From Bacillota bacterium (GTDB taxonomy: Bacteria; Bacillota; Clostridia; Clostridiales; Clostridiaceae), in NCBI GenBank assembly GCA_021781655.1, contig JAJXWJ010000008.1, positions 1 to 64,000 of the forward strand: a stretch of DNA of 64,000 nucleotides, read 5' to 3'. The stretch's first letter is position 1, and each line of letters begins with the position of its first letter. The notes beneath the pieces were generated by a model. It did no database searches. It was given only the letters and a program-made list of their open reading frames with translations, and was not told where the DNA came from. Positions 33,917-44,267 of this stretch are shown here, one piece after another. Position numbers and translations under genes: made by a program.

Positions 33917-36595
33917 TTACTTTTCAAGTAATAACCTAACCTTACCAACAATGCCTGTAGGTGATAATACTGGCTCTTTAGCAAATCTTGCAAAATGTGC
34001 ATAGGGACTATCCATTGGTATAGGGGCAAAATATCTTTCGCGTTCCAGAGTTGTTGCAACCTCAATACTCACGGTATTTTTACCAACTTTAAGCTTTTCA
34101 CTGATATCAAATACAAAGGGTTTTGCTACTTGAATTCCCACAGAGACACCATTTACAAATACTTCTACCCCTTCATAAGCCTCTTCTATTAACAAAGCTA
34201 CCTTGCTAAGCTTTGTAATTTCAAATGAATTTTCATAACGTATAAAGCCTGAAAACTCAGGATGTGTAATCCCAATATTTTCAAAATTAGATATATATTT
34301 CGATTCACCAAACTTAGGATAATCTATAGCTGAGGCGAGACTCATGGTCCAACTATCTTTTAAATATAATTCCTCTTCATAAACTGTATCTGACTTAATT
34401 TCTACCCCTTCAGCCCTGTCAAATACAACAACAACACTTTGATAAGGTGGAATTTGTAAATTAAGAATAGTATTATCCAAAGTATGTTCTGCATTTATTT
34501 GGTGCAATTCATTTCTCCAGGCATCATAACCGTATACATAGCCTGTTAAAGGTACAGTAACCTGTCCATAAAAGGTCTCAGCTATATTTTCATTTGTGAA
34601 GATGTAAATATCATCCTGTTCCTTATAATGCAAATAACGCAATTTTGAAAAAGCTGGTTCTATATTGATTTCATGAAAGTAGCTTGACTTCACCTCAGAA
34701 GCTAAGTCTTCTATATCTACTACCCTACAAGAAGACAACTCCTCCAGAAGACTGTTATCTCCTCCTATAATACCAGTTGGAAGTTTATCAATAAATATCA
34801 CTGGAAAGCCTAAGGCTTTTAGTTGTACTATTGCTTTTGATGCAGCCCTCGTAATATACTCTGTATATGGAATAATGAGAAGCTTATACTTATGATTATT
34901 GACTTCCAAATGCTTACCAAGCTTAGTTTTATACCTATCGGCCTCAACAAATATATCTGAAGGAATAATATCAAAGTCGATTTGATTATCCATTAATACA
35001 TGAGCTGGTTTTTGGCTAAGCATATATTTTCCAGACCATTCTGCTTCAGCATGATAAAGTATGGCTGTTGAAGTCACACGTGCTCCATTGCTGATCAAGG
35101 TACTCATACGATTTAAATATCTCATCAAGACTCCAAAATGCCTGAACTGCGGATCATGTCCATTTGCATAAAAATGTGGTGGGCAATCAGGATCTGGATA
35201 TGGTTTGCAGGAAAAAGCATGTGGCACATAATAATTAACCCCTCTTACAAGAAAATGGTCCACAAGATATTTCATTGTCCTTACTCCTTCAGACCATCCA
35301 TAAGCTCCAAAAATTTCACACATCGTACGGCCTTTCTTTTTTGGATCAATAGCAGCATAAGAGCTACCTAGTTTTCCAAGCATATAGTGATAAAATTCAC
35401 CATCACGTTCTCCGATAAGTCCTTTTATTGGGTACGTTTCTCCAGCTGGCATTACCTGCCCTCCAATATCATCTATACCTGACATATGCTGCCCAGAAAG
35501 GCCTCTAAAAAAATGTCCTAAGCTTCCCCCAGTTCTTCCATGTGCATTGTTATCTTCAAGTATGTGTCCAATATATTCAACTCCATGTTCCTCACACCAA
35601 TTACCTAATTGCTTTGAAAAGTCCTCTTCAACTAATCTTGTTATTATATCCATGTATGCATATCTTATCTCTGCCGTTTCTTCACATCGAACATCCTTTT
35701 CCCAAAGCATAGGTAGTTTTGTTTTCCAGTTTTTCCCTAAGCGAAACATTAAAAGCTCCTCTACTTCCTCACTCCAAGGAAGATCCTCATCCTCACCAAT
35801 AGCTTTATTAGTGTCCATTGAACCATTTCCAAATTCTGGTTCATCCGAGAAAAAGCCTGCAATTGTCTTGCCGAATTCATCTTTATAATGTTCATAATGC
35901 GGTTCATATACTGCTTCAAGCTGCTTTTTTACGCTTCTTCGGCTAAGCATATTAATGTACCCATCCCTAGTTCCAGCGTTTCTTGTAAGAAAATTTACAT
36001 AAATTCTCCATCTACCTACTGGTATATGCCAAATTAGTTGTCCATCTTCAACATGCTCTGTAATATCTATTAATGTACTGGCATCAAAGCCTTCATCAAC
36101 ACGAACTGCACATACACTAATTACAGTGTCATCATCAAATTGCCTTTTTTCCTTATTGCTGCTCATAGAAAAAATGCTGTTAATAAAAGGATTTTTAACA
36201 TATTTCCCATGCTTTATGATGCTAAGCTGAGCATCCTTCATAGGTCCTACAACTTCTATTGAAGATTTATAGAGAAATTGCCTGCACAATTCGGCAGGTG
36301 CATCCTTTAAGGAACCATTGGCGTAGCCCGTAGGAAAGTGGCTATCATCGAGAATCCAAATCTTCATATTATATTTTTTAGCTTCCTCTATAATAATATC
36401 CATATCATGCCACCATTTTGGTCCGCAATAATCAGGGTGAGGCCTGCTTTCAACACAAACTGCTCCTATACCTGAACTATGAATTGCTTCAATATATTCT
36501 CGTATTATAGCTTCTTCTTCTCCATGAAGCCATAAAAAAGGCAGGATATGATTACTACCCTTTGAGTTTAATAAATTAGAGATCTTTTGATTCAT
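33917..36595 (-). CDS. large glycoside hydrolase, GH106-like
   Basis: The 892-residue cytosolic protein (no signal peptide) opens with PFLWLHGEEEAIIREYIEAIHSSGIGAVCVESRPHPDY and KMKIWILDDSHFPTGYANG-like sequence. That pattern resembles the N-terminal barrel of GH106 alpha-L-rhamnosidase-type proteins and their many uncharacterised relatives. The C-terminal 150 residues form a jelly-roll binding domain (VFVNGVSVGIQVAKPFVFDISEKLKVGKNTVSIEV). It lies 29 bp after the GH1 gene and is probably co-transcribed with it. The exact family and substrate are uncertain; an alpha-L-rhamnoside or a related glycoside is a guess. Confidence 0.6.
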   Translation of the reverse strand: MNQKISNLLNSKGSNHILPFLWLHGEEEAIIREYIEAIHSSGIGAVCVESRPHPDYCGPKWWHDMDIIIEEAKKYNMKIWILDDSHFPTGYANGSLKDAPAELCRQFLYKSSIEVVGPMKDAQLSIIKHGKYVKNPFINSIFSMSSNKEKRQFDDDTVISVCAVRVDEGFDASTLIDITEHVEDGQLIWHIPVGRWRIYVNFLTRNAGTRDGYINMLSRRSVKKQLEAVYEPHYEHYKDEFGKTIAGFFSDEPEFGNGSMDTNKAIGEDEDLPWSEEVEELLMFRLGKNWKTKLPMLWEKDVRCEETAEIRYAYMDIITRLVEEDFSKQLGNWCEEHGVEYIGHILEDNNAHGRTGGSLGHFFRGLSGQHMSGIDDIGGQVMPAGETYPIKGLIGERDGEFYHYMLGKLGSSYAAIDPKKKGRTMCEIFGAYGWSEGVRTMKYLVDHFLVRGVNYYVPHAFSCKPYPDPDCPPHFYANGHDPQFRHFGVLMRYLNRMSTLISNGARVTSTAILYHAEAEWSGKYMLSQKPAHVLMDNQIDFDIIPSDIFVEADRYKTKLGKHLEVNNHKYKLLIIPYTEYITRAASKAIVQLKALGFPVIFIDKLPTGIIGGDNSLLEELSSCRVVDIEDLASEVKSSYFHEINIEPAFSKLRYLHYKEQDDIYIFTNENIAETFYGQVTVPLTGYVYGYDAWRNELHQINAEHTLDNTILNLQIPPYQSVVVVFDRAEGVEIKSDTVYEEELYLKDSWTMSLASAIDYPKFGESKYISNFENIGITHPEFSGFIRYENSFEITKLSKVALLIEEAYEGVEVFVNGVSVGIQVAKPFVFDISEKLKVGKNTVSIEVATTLERERYFAPIPMDSPYAHFARFAKEPVLSPTGIVGKVRLLLEK

Positions 36596-36624
36596 ATTAG
36601 TTCCTCCTAAAATGAAGATTTAAA

Positions 36625-37920
36625 TTACAGACCAAACTTCTTTATATTTCCAAGGACTGAAAGGCTCTCCTTTGCATATCTGGTTTGTGTTTTCCTATCT
36701 ACCGATATAAGTCCAAATTTAGGTGTGTAACCAAGTTGCCATTCAAAATTATCCAATAAGGACCAATGCATATATCCAAGTACTTCTATGCCCTCTTCCA
36801 TGCATTGGTATAAGCTAGCTAAGGCTTCTTGTATAAATTCTACTCTATCCTTATCATTACTTGTTGCTATTCCATTTTCAGTTACAATAATTGGTTTTTT
36901 CCAATACCTTGAAACATATCTTAAAACTCCAGCTAAGGATTCAGGGTAAAATTCATTACCAACTTCAGTTAATCTAGTATTTTCATCTGGCTCTATCTTC
37001 CCCTTTGGTCCAAAGACCTTCCTAGTGTAGTTTTGCACTCCGAAAAAATCATCTTCTTGGATGAATGGTAAGTAATGCAAAAAATCCTCATCCCAAAGTG
37101 ATTTTACATATTCTTCACCTCCAAGCTGTGCTTGATAATCATATAATGACATAGTTAAACCAACCTTTATACTAGGATTTATTTCTTTTATAATCTTCCT
37201 GGCTCTTTCATGACATTTCATAATTATAAGATCTCCCTTTGAGCTTCTTGGATCATGAAAGGTACTTAATTTTCTTGGATCTACTTTAAAGGCTTCTCCA
37301 GCAGCTCTATAATATTTTTCCATGGCACTTTGTATATCGATGTTAATTCCAACTTGAATATCAGCATTTGCAGACTGTGCTTCTGAAGTCTTTGCCATCT
37401 TAACTTGATATTCTTTCATGATTCTTGATATTTGTACCCCCATATTTGCTTCGTTTATAGTGCAAATATAAGATATTCTATCCCCTAATTCTGAAATTAA
37501 ATATTTACAATACTCTCCAAAATACTCTACAGTAGTTTCACTCTCCCAGCCACCTTCAGTGATTAACCATTTTGGTGATGAAAAGTGATGCAATGTTACT
37601 ATAGGTATCACTCCATTTTCATAGCAACATTCTAGAACTTTTCTATAATGTTTTATTTCTATTCTATCGAATTCACCTTTTATAGGTTCAATTCTTGCCC
37701 ATTCTATTGAGAACCTATAGGAATTAAGCCCTGCGGCTGCAAGGAGCTTTATATCCTCTTCATATCTATGGTAATGGTCCACAGCATCTAGTGAAGGCTC
37801 TTTATACATAGAGCCTGGTAGATTTTCTAATGTCCAAAAATCACTATTAACATTATTTCCTTCTACTTGATGAGCAGCAGTTGCAGCTCCAAGCATAAAA
37901 TCTTTATTAAAAATTTTCAT
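36625..37920 (-). CDS. GH1 family beta-glycosidase
   Basis: From ATG 37920, behind GGAGG, the protein has 431 residues and a GH1 barrel. Family marks are FMLGAATAAHQVEG at the N-terminus, YRFSIEWARIEP, the acid/base Glu in TINEAN (usually T-[IL]-NEP), and the nucleophile Glu in IVTENGIA. The C-terminal GYMHWSLLDNFEWQLGYTPKFGLI completes the signature. There is no signal peptide, so it cleaves imported beta-glucosides or related glycosides inside the cell. The NEP-to-NEA change is mild. The earlier GTG start at 37932 overlaps the ribosome site. Confidence 0.9.
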   Translation of the reverse strand: MKIFNKDFMLGAATAAHQVEGNNVNSDFWTLENLPGSMYKEPSLDAVDHYHRYEEDIKLLAAAGLNSYRFSIEWARIEPIKGEFDRIEIKHYRKVLECCYENGVIPIVTLHHFSSPKWLITEGGWESETTVEYFGEYCKYLISELGDRISYICTINEANMGVQISRIMKEYQVKMAKTSEAQSANADIQVGINIDIQSAMEKYYRAAGEAFKVDPRKLSTFHDPRSSKGDLIIMKCHERARKIIKEINPSIKVGLTMSLYDYQAQLGGEEYVKSLWDEDFLHYLPFIQEDDFFGVQNYTRKVFGPKGKIEPDENTRLTEVGNEFYPESLAGVLRYVSRYWKKPIIVTENGIATSNDKDRVEFIQEALASLYQCMEEGIEVLGYMHWSLLDNFEWQLGYTPKFGLISVDRKTQTRYAKESLSVLGNIKKFGL

Positions 37921-38018
37921 ATTTTCCTCCACAATAGTTTTTTTTCACCATAACATAATAATACCCTATAACGTTTTTATTTACTCGTAATTTTTTAACT
38001 TATATCGTAAATTATTTA

Positions 38019-39812
38019 CTATATACAATTTGTTACCTTTTGAACCACACCTTCTGTGATACCATTTTCATTAAAGCTATCCACTCTCACATATAAAGCC
38101 TGTCCTTTAACCAAAGCACCTATTTTCATTTGATTACTATCAAAAACCATACAGCTGTGATATAGCTTTTCTGGCGAGAAGCCCCAAAGAACATTGTATC
38201 CAACAACTTCAATAGCTTTCCATTTTACTAAAAGATCAAGTTCGCTTAAGAAAGCTATAGATGAAATTATTATTTTTTCAGGTAGACTTCCCTTCCCTTT
38301 ACCAAAAACTCTAAGACCAGAGACACAAGCTTTTTGATTATATGGAAGCTCTTTAATTGTACATCTAAGATATCTTGCTTTAATTCCTGCTTCTATAATA
38401 ATAAAATCATGGGCTAAATCTGTTGCCACATCAGACTTATCTTCTATAAGAAAGTAGTTTATGCCATCTTCTGAGCCTTCCAAAAGCCATCTAGTATAAT
38501 GCTTTCTTTCATCTATATACCTCATTTCTGAACCTGATTTATGAAACATACTCTCTTCAGGAATTACGGTAGCTATCTTATCCTCTGCAAAATTTATTTG
38601 TATAGCATGGACGTCACACAACTGTTCTAAGTCTATCTCAAGCCATTCATTAGCTACATTAGAGCCAGCTTTCCACCAAGTTTGAATATTCTCATCAGTG
38701 GCTCTAGAAGGAGAATATCCTATTTCAAAGGATGAAGCTTTAGCTGGTTTTCCATATGATAATAGCATCCACTGCGGATTTTCCCATGGATTTATTTTTG
38801 ACTTTTCAAGCTTTTGTGGCCAATCTCCATATCGTTGATTGCAAAATAGCTCTCCTTCATTATCATAACCTGCTGGCCAAATTCCTAATCGTCTTTCAAA
38901 CATATGGTTAATACTTATTCTCATGGTTGATGTATGCCATAAGTTTCCGAATTCATCCTCCATAGTGGAACCATGACCTGCGCCAGGTATAAAGCCACCA
39001 GGTTTATAGGAATATGGATTATTTTGAGCTAGTGTAAAGGGACCAAGAGGTCCATTTGATATATATACACCATCTGCGTATACATTGTACTGTGCTCCAG
39101 GACATGCATACTGCAAATAATACTTCCCCTTATTTTTACTCATCCAAGAACCTTCTACATATGGCAGGTAACTAAAATGGAGCCTCATAGCCTTAAGTAT
39201 TGCTTCTGGTAATTCTGGATTTCTCTTCTTATGCTCATTGATTATTGCTTCTACTTCTTCAGGTGATTGGGTTTTGATATAATTTTCACCACACCTTTCA
39301 AAGCCATGAAGCTTTTCATTACTAAATATGAGCTCTACAGGTTCTCCTTTAGGTTGCATATCCTTGGGATCTAACTCTACACCATAAATAGGTGTAATAT
39401 TAGAGCAGCCCCAATAGAAGTATATCTTTCCATCCTCATCAGCAAATAGGTTAGGATCCCAGAAAGGGAAAGCGCCTGGTATTTCCTCAAACTCCTTATT
39501 AATAGGATCCTTGCTTCTAAAAAAAGAACAGTTTTTATATTTATTTGAAGCTGAAAAATAAATATAATCACCGATTACTCGTACATCTGGTGCATAGTCA
39601 TAAATAGGTACGTCCTTTAAGGTATGGAACTCCCAATCAGCTAAGTTATCACTGGTAAAAAAGCCTGCTGCCATAGAGGGAAAAAGATAATACTTGTTTT
39701 TAAACCTAATTAGAGAAGGATCAGCAGCTTCTCTAGAAATAGAAGTATTGCCGTAAAACCTAATAAATTGATATTTATACTCTATATTTATTGGATTACA
39801 TATGTATTTCAT
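38019..39812 (-). CDS. GH43-type glycosidase with discoidin-like C-terminal domain
   Basis: The 597-residue protein starts with a five-bladed propeller of GH43 style. The catalytic base Asp is in AADPSLIRF, the pKa modulator Asp in FWDPNLFADEDG, and the acid Glu in PYVEGSWMSK. Residues about 350-500 form an F5/8 (discoidin)-type carbohydrate-binding domain (AKASSFEIGYSPSRATDENIQTWWKAG; ARYLRCTIKEL). The end looks like a small fibronectin-type domain. It has no signal peptide. Its start overlaps the upstream GH43 gene by 4 bp (ATGA), so the two are translationally coupled. The substrate may be an arabinoside or xyloside. Confidence 0.8.
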   Translation of the reverse strand: MKYICNPINIEYKYQFIRFYGNTSISREAADPSLIRFKNKYYLFPSMAAGFFTSDNLADWEFHTLKDVPIYDYAPDVRVIGDYIYFSASNKYKNCSFFRSKDPINKEFEEIPGAFPFWDPNLFADEDGKIYFYWGCSNITPIYGVELDPKDMQPKGEPVELIFSNEKLHGFERCGENYIKTQSPEEVEAIINEHKKRNPELPEAILKAMRLHFSYLPYVEGSWMSKNKGKYYLQYACPGAQYNVYADGVYISNGPLGPFTLAQNNPYSYKPGGFIPGAGHGSTMEDEFGNLWHTSTMRISINHMFERRLGIWPAGYDNEGELFCNQRYGDWPQKLEKSKINPWENPQWMLLSYGKPAKASSFEIGYSPSRATDENIQTWWKAGSNVANEWLEIDLEQLCDVHAIQINFAEDKIATVIPEESMFHKSGSEMRYIDERKHYTRWLLEGSEDGINYFLIEDKSDVATDLAHDFIIIEAGIKARYLRCTIKELPYNQKACVSGLRVFGKGKGSLPEKIIISSIAFLSELDLLVKWKAIEVVGYNVLWGFSPEKLYHSCMVFDSNQMKIGALVKGQALYVRVDSFNENGITEGVVQKVTNCI

Positions 39813-41491
39813 TTTTTCACCTCAACTGTTTCTGTATAGTCAAACCAATCGTAATCTGCTACATTATCACTGCTATTTCCATTACTGCTTGCAAACATAC
39901 CAATATAAGTTCCCACAAAACCACCAGCCATGTCAGGACTCAAAATACGTCCATCTACATTTTCAAGCAATAGTTTCATATCTACTAAAGATTCTCCATA
40001 ATAGAAACTGTAATTCTGTCCATTAGCAGTTATCTTAAGATATATTATCTCTGAGTCAAATGCTGCTTGAGCCATTTTCTTCTCAAAATTTTCAAAATTA
40101 AAGCTTCCTGTAGTATAGTCCATCTCAGTTTTTGAGGTACACTTTATTAATCTTATAATCTTCCGTCCACAACTTATTGAATATTCAAATCTATATTGAA
40201 AATTATTATTCTGAACTAAAGCAATTCCAGCAGTCTCAAAATCATGTTTAGGATTAAATTCCATCTTTACAGCAGCTGTAAAATTCATATGTTGTTGACG
40301 CCGTCCAAGAAAGCTTGGATTATCAATCACATGCTCTTTTTTATCCTCATGACACATGGACATAGAAGGTGGCTTAAGTGAATCAACTAAACCTATGGGC
40401 CTTAGCATTAATCTTAAGAAACCTTTTCTCTCAGTAAGGCTGTAAAATTTTTCCCTTGGTGTCCGTATTCCATTCCATATAAGATTTAAAGTATTCTTAT
40501 CAAAATCATCACGAACTACACATTCTGGTACTTTAAAGGCGGGTAAATCTGGAACTTCATAGCTGCCCTCTACTCTCCCAGTTCCTGGACTTACAACTAG
40601 CCAACCATCTTCCCATTCTACTGGTATTAGGAAAGTTTCTCTTCCTAAATTTTTATAATTACCACCATAAGGTCTTGACGCAAGAGCAACCATCCACCAT
40701 TCACCATTTTGAGTTTCAACCAAGTCAGCATGCCCAGGATTTGTGATTGGATACTTCTTTCCTAAATGTCTATGAGTTAGAATTGGATTTCCTGCATAAC
40801 CTTCATATGGTCCAAAAACTTCTTTACTTCTAGCTATTGTTACTGCATGGTAATGCTGTGTACCACCTTCAGCAATTATAAGATAGTAATAACCATTAAA
40901 TTTATAGATGTGAGGCCCTTCTGGTGAATGAGCATTTTTCAAGGCGCCCTTCCATAACCCCTGTGGTTCTCCAATAAGCTTCATGGTTTTTAAGTCTAAT
41001 TCCTGACACCATATCTCCATATCACTATAGCTTTTTGCATCCTTTGCTATCCAGGAGGCAGTAAAGTATACTTTATCATCTTCATCAAAAAACAAAGATG
41101 GATCAATACCTGGAGCATTCTCAATCCAATAAGGCTCTGACCATGGATCTTTTGGGTTTTCAGCAGTTACAATAAAATTCCCTCCATTTGATACATTAGT
41201 AGTAACCATGTAAAAGATCCCTTTATTATATCGTATAGTGGGGGCATATATTCCTCCAGATATACCTGAGTGATCTAGATTCAACTGTGATGGTCTATCA
41301 AGAATATTCCCAATCTGCTCCCAATTAACTAAATCCTTACTATGGAAAATAGGTACCCCTGGAAAGTATCCAAAGGTTGATGTAACCATATAGTAGTCCT
41401 CACCTGCTCTACAGATTGACGGATCAGGGTAAAAACCAGAAAGTATTGGATTATTGAATGTTTGTTTTATATCATTTATTTTTTTCATCAT
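39809..41491 (-). CDS. GH43 beta-xylosidase / alpha-L-arabinofuranosidase
   Basis: The 560-residue protein matches intracellular XynB-type GH43 enzymes. The N-terminal NPILSGFYPDPSICRAGEDYYMVTSTFGYFPG contains the catalytic base Asp (YPDPS). The modulator Asp is in GIDPSLFFDED and the acid Glu in SPEGPHIYK. The C-terminal 200 residues form the concanavalin-like domain (FLGRRQQHMNFTAAVKMEF) that closes the pocket in this subfamily. It acts on imported xylo- or arabino-oligosaccharides and is coupled to the next GH43 gene by a 4-bp overlap. I see no damage. Confidence 0.9.
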   Translation of the reverse strand: MMKKINDIKQTFNNPILSGFYPDPSICRAGEDYYMVTSTFGYFPGVPIFHSKDLVNWEQIGNILDRPSQLNLDHSGISGGIYAPTIRYNKGIFYMVTTNVSNGGNFIVTAENPKDPWSEPYWIENAPGIDPSLFFDEDDKVYFTASWIAKDAKSYSDMEIWCQELDLKTMKLIGEPQGLWKGALKNAHSPEGPHIYKFNGYYYLIIAEGGTQHYHAVTIARSKEVFGPYEGYAGNPILTHRHLGKKYPITNPGHADLVETQNGEWWMVALASRPYGGNYKNLGRETFLIPVEWEDGWLVVSPGTGRVEGSYEVPDLPAFKVPECVVRDDFDKNTLNLIWNGIRTPREKFYSLTERKGFLRLMLRPIGLVDSLKPPSMSMCHEDKKEHVIDNPSFLGRRQQHMNFTAAVKMEFNPKHDFETAGIALVQNNNFQYRFEYSISCGRKIIRLIKCTSKTEMDYTTGSFNFENFEKKMAQAAFDSEIIYLKITANGQNYSFYYGESLVDMKLLLENVDGRILSPDMAGGFVGTYIGMFASSNGNSSDNVADYDWFDYTETVEVKK

Positions 41492-41522
41492 ATTCCTCCA
41501 ATTGGAAACCTCCTAATTCTTG

Positions 41523-41574
41523 AAAGACACCCTATATAGTAGCTATCAAAATCATAACTATACACAGTGTCTTT
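41523..41574. terminator. intercistronic hairpin between the GH3 and GH43 genes
   Basis: AAAGACAC (41523-41530) pairs with GTGTCTTT (41567-41574), with an inner stem TATAGT/ACTATA. There is no strong U-run on the minus strand. It may be a processing or partial termination site that changes the ratio of GH3 to the downstream enzymes. Confidence 0.4.
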
Positions 41575-41586
41575 TAGTCAATTAAA

Positions 41587-43404
41587 TTAGAATCTAGTAT
41601 CCAGCATATTGCAGAATACATCTACAGTTGATTTACCTTTAAATTGACTCTCACCAGTAAACTTACTTATAAACGCATCAACACTGGCATCTATAGCATC
41701 ATAACAATTAATATAATTCTTAACCTGTGAAACATCTGCAAGGTGGAAAGGACTATTAAAGGAAACAAATACAGTCGGTATTTCATTCACGTACCAGGGA
41801 TTATCCCAGCCACCCTTTGAGATTGCCCATTCTATACGCTGAGTTGTTCTCATGGTTGCACTAACATTTGCTACGAGAAGCACTAAATCATAGTTTTCAG
41901 TTAGCGCCGCAATACTCTGCTTGTTACCATAAGCCCCTTTACCCTTACCTTTTAATCCAGCTCTAGAAGCTTCCATACGCTGTTCTGGAGTCATATTCTT
42001 CATGGCTTCCATTGCCTTAGCAACTGGATCAACATATACCTCAACATTAAATCCCTTAGCTTCTAGTTGTCCAATAAGGTTATTTCTTAATTTAGAACCG
42101 TCACCGCCCATACCAGATGCCGCAAGTATGGCATGTCCTTCTGGTCCAACCGATACATAGAGAATCCTTTTATATTTCTCAGGAGTTACAGGAAAAATAT
42201 TTTCTCCTACCTGTTTTGCAAGTGTAACAGACTTATCGGCAACTTCTTGCTGAATTTTCTTATGTTCCTCACAACCGATGATAGAGAATCCTTCCACAGG
42301 GGCAAAATTCTCCTCTGAGTAATTGTTCAAGCCAATCATTGCCTTGAAACCAAGTACTCTTTTTAATGCATCCATAAATCTCTCTTCTGTCAACCTGCCG
42401 TCTTCAAGAGCATCCTTCATAAATTTAAGATCTTCTTCAACATCATTAAAGAAGAGGAACATATCACAACCTGCCATAATAGCACCTGGAACAATATCGC
42501 TACGTTTTGATCTGCCCGAGACCCCAACCATATGACTTGCATCAGTAACAACAAGGCCATTAAAGCCTAGTTTCCCACGTAGAAGATCACTAGTAATCTC
42601 CTTACAGATAGTTGCTGGAAGATATTCATTCTCCTTCATGGTAGGATTAAAATATTTTTGATAGCAGGGAAGCATGATATGTCCAATCATTACAGACTGA
42701 ACTCCTTCATCAATCATTCCTTTGTACACTTTACCAAAAGTCTCATCCCATTCTTCGCAGGAGAAGGGGTTTATGCTGGTAGCAAGATGTTGATCTCTTT
42801 CATCAACTCCATCACCAGGAAAATGCTTCATAGCACAAGGAATACCACTTTCAGAGATTCCCTTGAAATACTGCTTTGAAAATTCAAGTACTAGATCAGG
42901 GTCATTACCGAATGAACGAGTTGAAACAACAGGATTATGCCAATTGTATAAAATATCTACGATCGGGGTGAAAGCCCAATTGCAACCAACTGCTTTTGTT
43001 TCCCTCCCACAAACTTGTCCCATTTTATATGCAAGCGTTGAATCACTTGTCGCAGCAACCTTAAGTTGTTGTCCTACACATGTACCATCACTGGTTGCAC
43101 CATTACCTCCAGATTCTACATTAACTGCAGACAGTACTGGTATTTTACTATGTTTGTGAAACAATCGATTCATTTCTCTAATTACTTCTTTTTTTACAGG
43201 ATTAAAACGGATGCCGCCTAATTTAGTAGCCTTAACATCTTCTATAACTGACTCTTCGTCATCGTAGGAGCCTGTCAAATGCACAAATAACTGTCCAATC
43301 TTTTCCTCCAAGGTCATAGCTGCAATAGTATTGTTAACCCATTTTATTTGTTCCTCATTAAGACAAAATGGTTTCTTTTTTAAATCTACATTATACATTT
43401 TCAT
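41587..43404 (-). CDS. GH3 family glycosidase with a NagZ-type catalytic dyad
   Basis: The 605-residue protein has the GH3 barrel followed by a GH3 C-terminal alpha/beta domain (from about residue 400). The loop KHFPGDGVDERDQHL near residue 195 holds the His-Asp pair that serves as general acid/base in NagZ-type beta-N-acetylglucosaminidases, and VVTDASHM gives the nucleophile Asp. It lacks a signal peptide. In a cluster otherwise suited to plant glycans this chemistry is unexpected; some GH3 members with this motif are glycoside phosphorylases. It lies 4 bp upstream-coupled to the HAD gene. Confidence 0.85.
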   Translation of the reverse strand: MKMYNVDLKKKPFCLNEEQIKWVNNTIAAMTLEEKIGQLFVHLTGSYDDEESVIEDVKATKLGGIRFNPVKKEVIREMNRLFHKHSKIPVLSAVNVESGGNGATSDGTCVGQQLKVAATSDSTLAYKMGQVCGRETKAVGCNWAFTPIVDILYNWHNPVVSTRSFGNDPDLVLEFSKQYFKGISESGIPCAMKHFPGDGVDERDQHLATSINPFSCEEWDETFGKVYKGMIDEGVQSVMIGHIMLPCYQKYFNPTMKENEYLPATICKEITSDLLRGKLGFNGLVVTDASHMVGVSGRSKRSDIVPGAIMAGCDMFLFFNDVEEDLKFMKDALEDGRLTEERFMDALKRVLGFKAMIGLNNYSEENFAPVEGFSIIGCEEHKKIQQEVADKSVTLAKQVGENIFPVTPEKYKRILYVSVGPEGHAILAASGMGGDGSKLRNNLIGQLEAKGFNVEVYVDPVAKAMEAMKNMTPEQRMEASRAGLKGKGKGAYGNKQSIAALTENYDLVLLVANVSATMRTTQRIEWAISKGGWDNPWYVNEIPTVFVSFNSPFHLADVSQVKNYINCYDAIDASVDAFISKFTGESQFKGKSTVDVFCNMLDTRF

Positions 43405-43408
43405 TCTC

Positions 43409-44254
43409 CTATCTATTGAAATTGTTGTGAAATTTTTCTATAAGTTTATCTTGATATTCTCTATAATTTCCTAAATAAAATTGCTTTAAATAGAATTCCA
43501 TTAAATCCTTCCAACACTTCTTCTCTTGCTCCGCCAGAATAGGATAAAAGAAAACTCCATTATCTTTAGCTGCTTCTAAATCTGAAAAGGCATCTCCAAT
43601 CATAAGCACATTTTCAGTACTATATCCCTTCAAAAGCATTTGGGCAATACACTGACCTTTGGTCCCTATTTCCTGTGAAGTCATTGCACCCACATACTTT
43701 AACATATCAAAATGTGACCATTCTTCAGTAATTGCTCCAATATTAGCACTTGAAATAACAGAAATATCTACTTTATCAAAGGCATATTGGAGACATTCTC
43801 TTACACCCTCAAAGGGTTTATTATCTTCAGCTGAAAGCTTAGCTATTTCTTTATTTACTTCAATGGACCAATTAAGAGCCTTTTTTAGTATATTACTAGG
43901 GTTTCTTTGAATTTCTTCCTTTAAACAATTATTAGACAATTCTGGGGCTGTCTCCACCCACAATATTAAAGCTTCTAATCCATCAATTTTTATTATTTTA
44001 TTTTCAATTCTTTTTAGTACCTCTGTAAAGGTAATAAATCTATTACAGCCTCTGGTTTTACTATACAAGTTAACTTCATTCCAAAGTTTTATAACTAAAT
44101 CTCTATGTGCTTCTAATCCCCATTCCTTAATAAAGCATGGCCCAAAACACTGTTTGTGCTTAATGTTCATTGCATCCATGGCAGTACCATCAGAATCTAT
44201 ACATATAAGATATTTATGAGTTTTTATAAATTTGTTAATTTCAGGATAATTCAT
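43409..44254 (-). CDS. HAD-superfamily hydrolase
   Basis: From ATG 44254, eight bases after AAGGAGG, the protein has 281 residues. HAD motif I is ICIDSDGTAMD, motif II is in VISSANIG, and motif IV is MIGDAFSDLEAAKDNGV. A mainly helical cap lies between motifs I and II, as in the phosphoglycolate/beta-phosphoglucomutase group. It sits between the GPH symporter and the GH3 gene, so a sugar-phosphate phosphatase or phosphoglucomutase-like role in the cluster is plausible. The upstream ATG at 44287 would overlap the symporter gene and lacks a ribosome site. Confidence 0.78.
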   Translation of the reverse strand: MNYPEINKFIKTHKYLICIDSDGTAMDAMNIKHKQCFGPCFIKEWGLEAHRDLVIKLWNEVNLYSKTRGCNRFITFTEVLKRIENKIIKIDGLEALILWVETAPELSNNCLKEEIQRNPSNILKKALNWSIEVNKEIAKLSAEDNKPFEGVRECLQYAFDKVDISVISSANIGAITEEWSHFDMLKYVGAMTSQEIGTKGQCIAQMLLKGYSTENVLMIGDAFSDLEAAKDNGVFFYPILAEQEKKCWKDLMEFYLKQFYLGNYREYQDKLIEKFHNNFNR

Positions 44255-44267
44255 TGTGAAAACCTCC

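Noticed and set aside
41523-41574. Strong operon terminator between the GH3 and GH43 genes
   Set aside because: The stem is real but lacks a U-run on the transcribed strand, so it is more likely a processing or weak attenuation site.
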